The notes under the pieces were generated by a model. The model ran no database searches, had not been told where the DNA came from, and was given only the letters and a program-made list of their open reading frames with translations. A stretch of 30,000 nucleotides of DNA from assembly GCA_905221605.1 (NCBI GenBank), contig CAJNDS010000532.1, positions 1 through 30,000 on the forward strand. Reading direction: 5' to 3'. Positions 28,030-30,000 of the stretch are shown here, one piece after another; the first letter of the stretch is position 1, and every line of letters starts with the position of its first letter. Source of the stretch: Symbiodinium natans. Taxonomy: Eukaryota; Sar; Dinophyceae; Suessiales; Symbiodiniaceae. Both the position numbers and the translations under genes were made by a program.

Positions 28030-28950
28030 ATGCTTGGGCCCGGCTGAAGTTTTTTGGCGTTTTGGGGTTTAGGGCTTTAGGGTGTTGTGGTTTAGCGTTT
28101 CGGTGTTTAGGGCTTTAGGAGTTTTTGGGTTCCAGGGCTTCAGGGGTTGTAGGGTGGGGGGTTTGGGGCACGCGGTTGAAGGTGCTTCGAGGGGTTCAAT
28201 GTTTAGGGTTCAGGGTTTAGGGTTTAGGGTTTAGGGTTCAGGGTTCAGGGTTTAGGGTTTAGGGGTTCAAAGCTTTGGGATATTTGGGGTGTTTCGCGCG
28301 AGGTTCTGGTTTTATACGTGAGGGCTTTGCAGTCAGGGGCTCGAACTTTGAGTCCTTGTATACATGTAGAATCAGCAGGCCGAGAGCTCATAGGGTTTGG
28401 GCTTTGGGGTTTAGAGTTTAGGGTTCAGGGTTCAGGGTTCAGGGTTCAGGGTTCAGGGTTTAGGGTTTAGGGTTTAGGGTTTAGGGTTCAGGGTTTAGAG
28501 GAAGTGGTGGCCCATACTATTAAACCCTCGAGGAGGCAAAGTAGGACGTGGCCATTGAAGGCTTGGGTCTTAGGGGTTAGGGTCTAGGATTTGAAGGGTT
28601 TTGGGTTAAGGGTTAAGGGTTAAGGGTTTAGGGTTTAGGGTTTAGGGTTCAGGGTTGAGGGTCAGTTCAAAAGTTGGATAGGTATTGAAAGAAGAGGTTT
28701 GCGAGCTTCGTAACATGCAAAGAGCCTGTGGACGTTTAAGGCGGCAAAGTCACCCGAACATGCTCTCCTAAGTCTATGGTTTTCTTAACCTCTTGGGATC
28801 ATAGAGACCAGAGAATGTTGTCGTTCAGGTCATGAGGGAACAAGCCTGACTGAGATATCAGGTGGTTTGAGGTGATCCCAAACCCTAAGCCCTAAGCCCC
28901 CATACCCCTTGTTTGACCTTTCAGACGTGGCTAAGCCGTCCCGTGCTACC
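28030..28950. other. Degenerate TTTAGGG/TTCAGGG patches and unique spacer
   Basis: Arrays at 28200-28265, 28405-28500 (TTCAGGG variant units, six in a row) and 28560-28660; unique DNA 28661-28870 without a gene call. Confidence 0.6.
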
Positions 28951-29016
28951 CCTAAACCCTAAACCCTAAACCCCGAACCCCAAACCCCAAACCACGAAAC
29001 CCCAGAAGCCCCAAAC

Positions 29017-29075
29017 CCCTGCCATGGCTCCCAATCGGTTCCGAACTCTGTCTCTAGGAAGGGTTCAGACAGCAC
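29017..29075 (-). CDS. Candidate internal exon, unidentified gene
   Basis: Acceptor CACCCTGCTCAG, reads VLSEPFLETEFGTDWEPWQ, donor CAGGG|GTTTGGGG. CCCTAAA/CCCCAAA units lie on its left in plus view, as for other exon islands. Confidence 0.55.
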
Positions 29076-29250
29076 CTGAGCAGGGTGAACCCTGGCCCTT
29101 TCATCATGCGATGTAGGGTTTATATTTCTTGCATCCCAAAAGGACACCCAAGGTATATACACTCACCAATATGAAAAAGGAACCTTGTATACACTCACCA
29201 AGAACAGTAATATATACCCTTTCATCATGTAGGCTGGGTTTATATGGGGC

Positions 29251-29380
29251 CTACTTGGAAGTTCAGGGTACTCAGCAACCCAAGTATAACAGTACTTATA
29301 ACCTAACCATAACCCATTTGGATTTCTTAAGGGGTGCATAACTACACTTATAATTGCTAAGTACCCTGAACCTCCAGGTG
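29251..29380. mobile_element. MITE-like element, family 1 second copy
   Basis: 130 bp with inverted ends CTACTTGGAAGTTCAGGGTA (left) and TACCCTGAACCTCCAGGTG (right), arms of about 27 bp with few mismatches; interior CCAAGTATAACAGTACTTAT is like the copy at 10336. Confidence 0.85.
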
Positions 29381-29649
29381 GGGATTTCGGGCTTTCGGGC
29401 TTGGGGGTTCAGGGGCCGCGCTGTAAGGTTCGAAGCAAACACACAAGTGCCGAAAGCAAGGTTCAAGCTGCAACCCCATACAGAAAAGTTGAGCCACCAC
29501 TGGGGCACATACTGTTGATGGGAACCCTAACTCCTAAAGCCTGACTCCGAAACCCTAAACCCTAAACCCTAAACCCTAAACCCTAAACCCTGAGCGATCA
29601 AGCCGAAGACCTAGACAGTACGACTATGTGCTCAGGAACCCTCAAAAGA

Positions 29650-29762
29650 ATCGGGATTGAAAAAATCCCAATTTTGTCCTCATAATGAAGAATACTTCCT
29701 ATATTGTGCTTATAAGGAAGAATACTTCTGTTTTTTGGGGGTGGCTCTTGAGCAAACAGTAG
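29650..29762. mobile_element. MITE-like element, family 2 second copy
   Basis: TGCTTATAAGGAAGAATACT, TTTTGGGGGTGGCTCTTGAG and CAAACAGTAG match the reverse complement of 18581-18645; the distal half is more diverged. Confidence 0.7.
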
Positions 29763-29824
29763 CAAGTAAAACCATCTAGCAATCCAAGGGTTAGATTGCG
29801 GTCCCTTTTTGGGGTACCTTAACA

Positions 29825-29977
29825 CAGACTACTCCTGGGAGGATTCAAAAAGTAGATCCCCTTAAGGGTTCCCAACAATGACCCAATAGCAGTAGAGGGC
29901 ACCTATTCGGGGGTTCTACTTTTTGGATCCTCCCAGGGGTCTGGGTAACTTTTCGGATCCTCCCAGGGGTCTGGGTA
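29825..29977. mobile_element. MITE-like element, family 4, with duplicated right end
   Basis: Inverted ends CTGGGAGGATTCAAAAAGTA (within 29825-29856) and TACTTTTTGGATCCTCCCAG (within 29915-29943). The right end is repeated as a 30-bp tandem: 29918-29947 and 29948-29977, one mismatch. Confidence 0.8.
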
Positions 29978-30000
29978 ATAGCCCTAAACCCTAAACCCCC

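Larger units (their letters stand above)
8400..30000. repeat. Interspersed telomere-like array domain (TTTAGGG / CCCTAAA)
   Basis: About sixty arrays of the heptamer in both orientations, from 3 to about 20 units, alternate with islands of 30 bp to 2 kb of unique sequence. By my hand segmentation 42 of 60 neighbouring array pairs have opposite orientation, and from 20.8 to 25.5 kb alternation is nearly perfect. Variant units are locally homogeneous (CCCCTAAA, CCTAAATC, TTTCGGG, TTTGGGG, TTCAGGG). The bidirectional arrangement excludes a simple chromosome end. The orientation follows exon edges (see exon entries). Confidence 0.95.

Noticed and set aside
8400-30000. True chromosome end or concatenated gene-sized minichromosomes capped by telomeres
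   Set aside because: Islands with CCCTAAA left and TTTAGGG right would look like capped mini-chromosomes, but most hold single internal exons with matched splice phases, so intron arms explain the pattern better. Assembly chimeras cannot be fully excluded.

Overview
Nuclear DNA of a eukaryote, most likely a dinoflagellate. Four things point that way: Arabidopsis-type telomere heptamers (TTTAGGG/CCCTAAA) throughout the right two thirds; short introns with inverted-repeat (introner-like) character; GC and GA splice donors beside GT, with AG acceptors often followed by G; and genes from 8.7 to 29 kb that all read on the minus strand (unidirectional gene order). The species cannot be named from sequence alone.

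Layout. 1-960: a plus-strand, coding-like but broken stretch. 968-1750: a (GT)n microsatellite with nonamer variants. 1760-3910: a T-rich satellite of about 405-bp units, each built of three diverged monomers of about 135 bp. 3911-5156: mostly low-complexity C-rich then G-rich DNA. 5157-6933: a frameshifted minus-strand relic that resembles an OTU-type protein. 6934-8400: weak ORFs plus a cluster of palindromic elements. 8400-30000: a domain with roughly sixty telomere-like arrays in both orientations, separated by islands of unique DNA.

Reading those islands on the minus strand shows that most islands with CCCTAAA on the left and TTTAGGG on the right (plus-strand view) hold short open exons with plausible splice sites. 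In sense orientation, upstream introns end in CCCTAAA repeats before the acceptor, and downstream introns begin with GTTTAGGG, often supplying the donor GT itself. Introns therefore tend to run donor-(TTTAGGG)n-loop-(CCCTAAA)n-acceptor: complementary arms that could fold and bring the splice sites together. Islands of the opposite type are intron interiors and hold MITEs, satellites and introner copies. Several junctions keep frame, including one intron (9926-10027) that is almost pure telomere repeat between 12-bp direct repeats.

Two genes are recognisable. (1) A complete five-exon, 411-residue M20-family hydantoinase/N-carbamoyl-amino-acid (allantoate-type) amidohydrolase, 13006 to 11315 minus, bacterial-like. 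Its four introns of 106-117 bp belong to three repeat families and have GA-, GC-, GT- and GC- donors. (2) A CCCH zinc-finger plus R3H-domain protein, 18574 to 17753 minus. The other exons belong to one or more minus-strand genes that I do not recognise. Exon edges outside the hydantoinase are inferred by eye and need transcript support.
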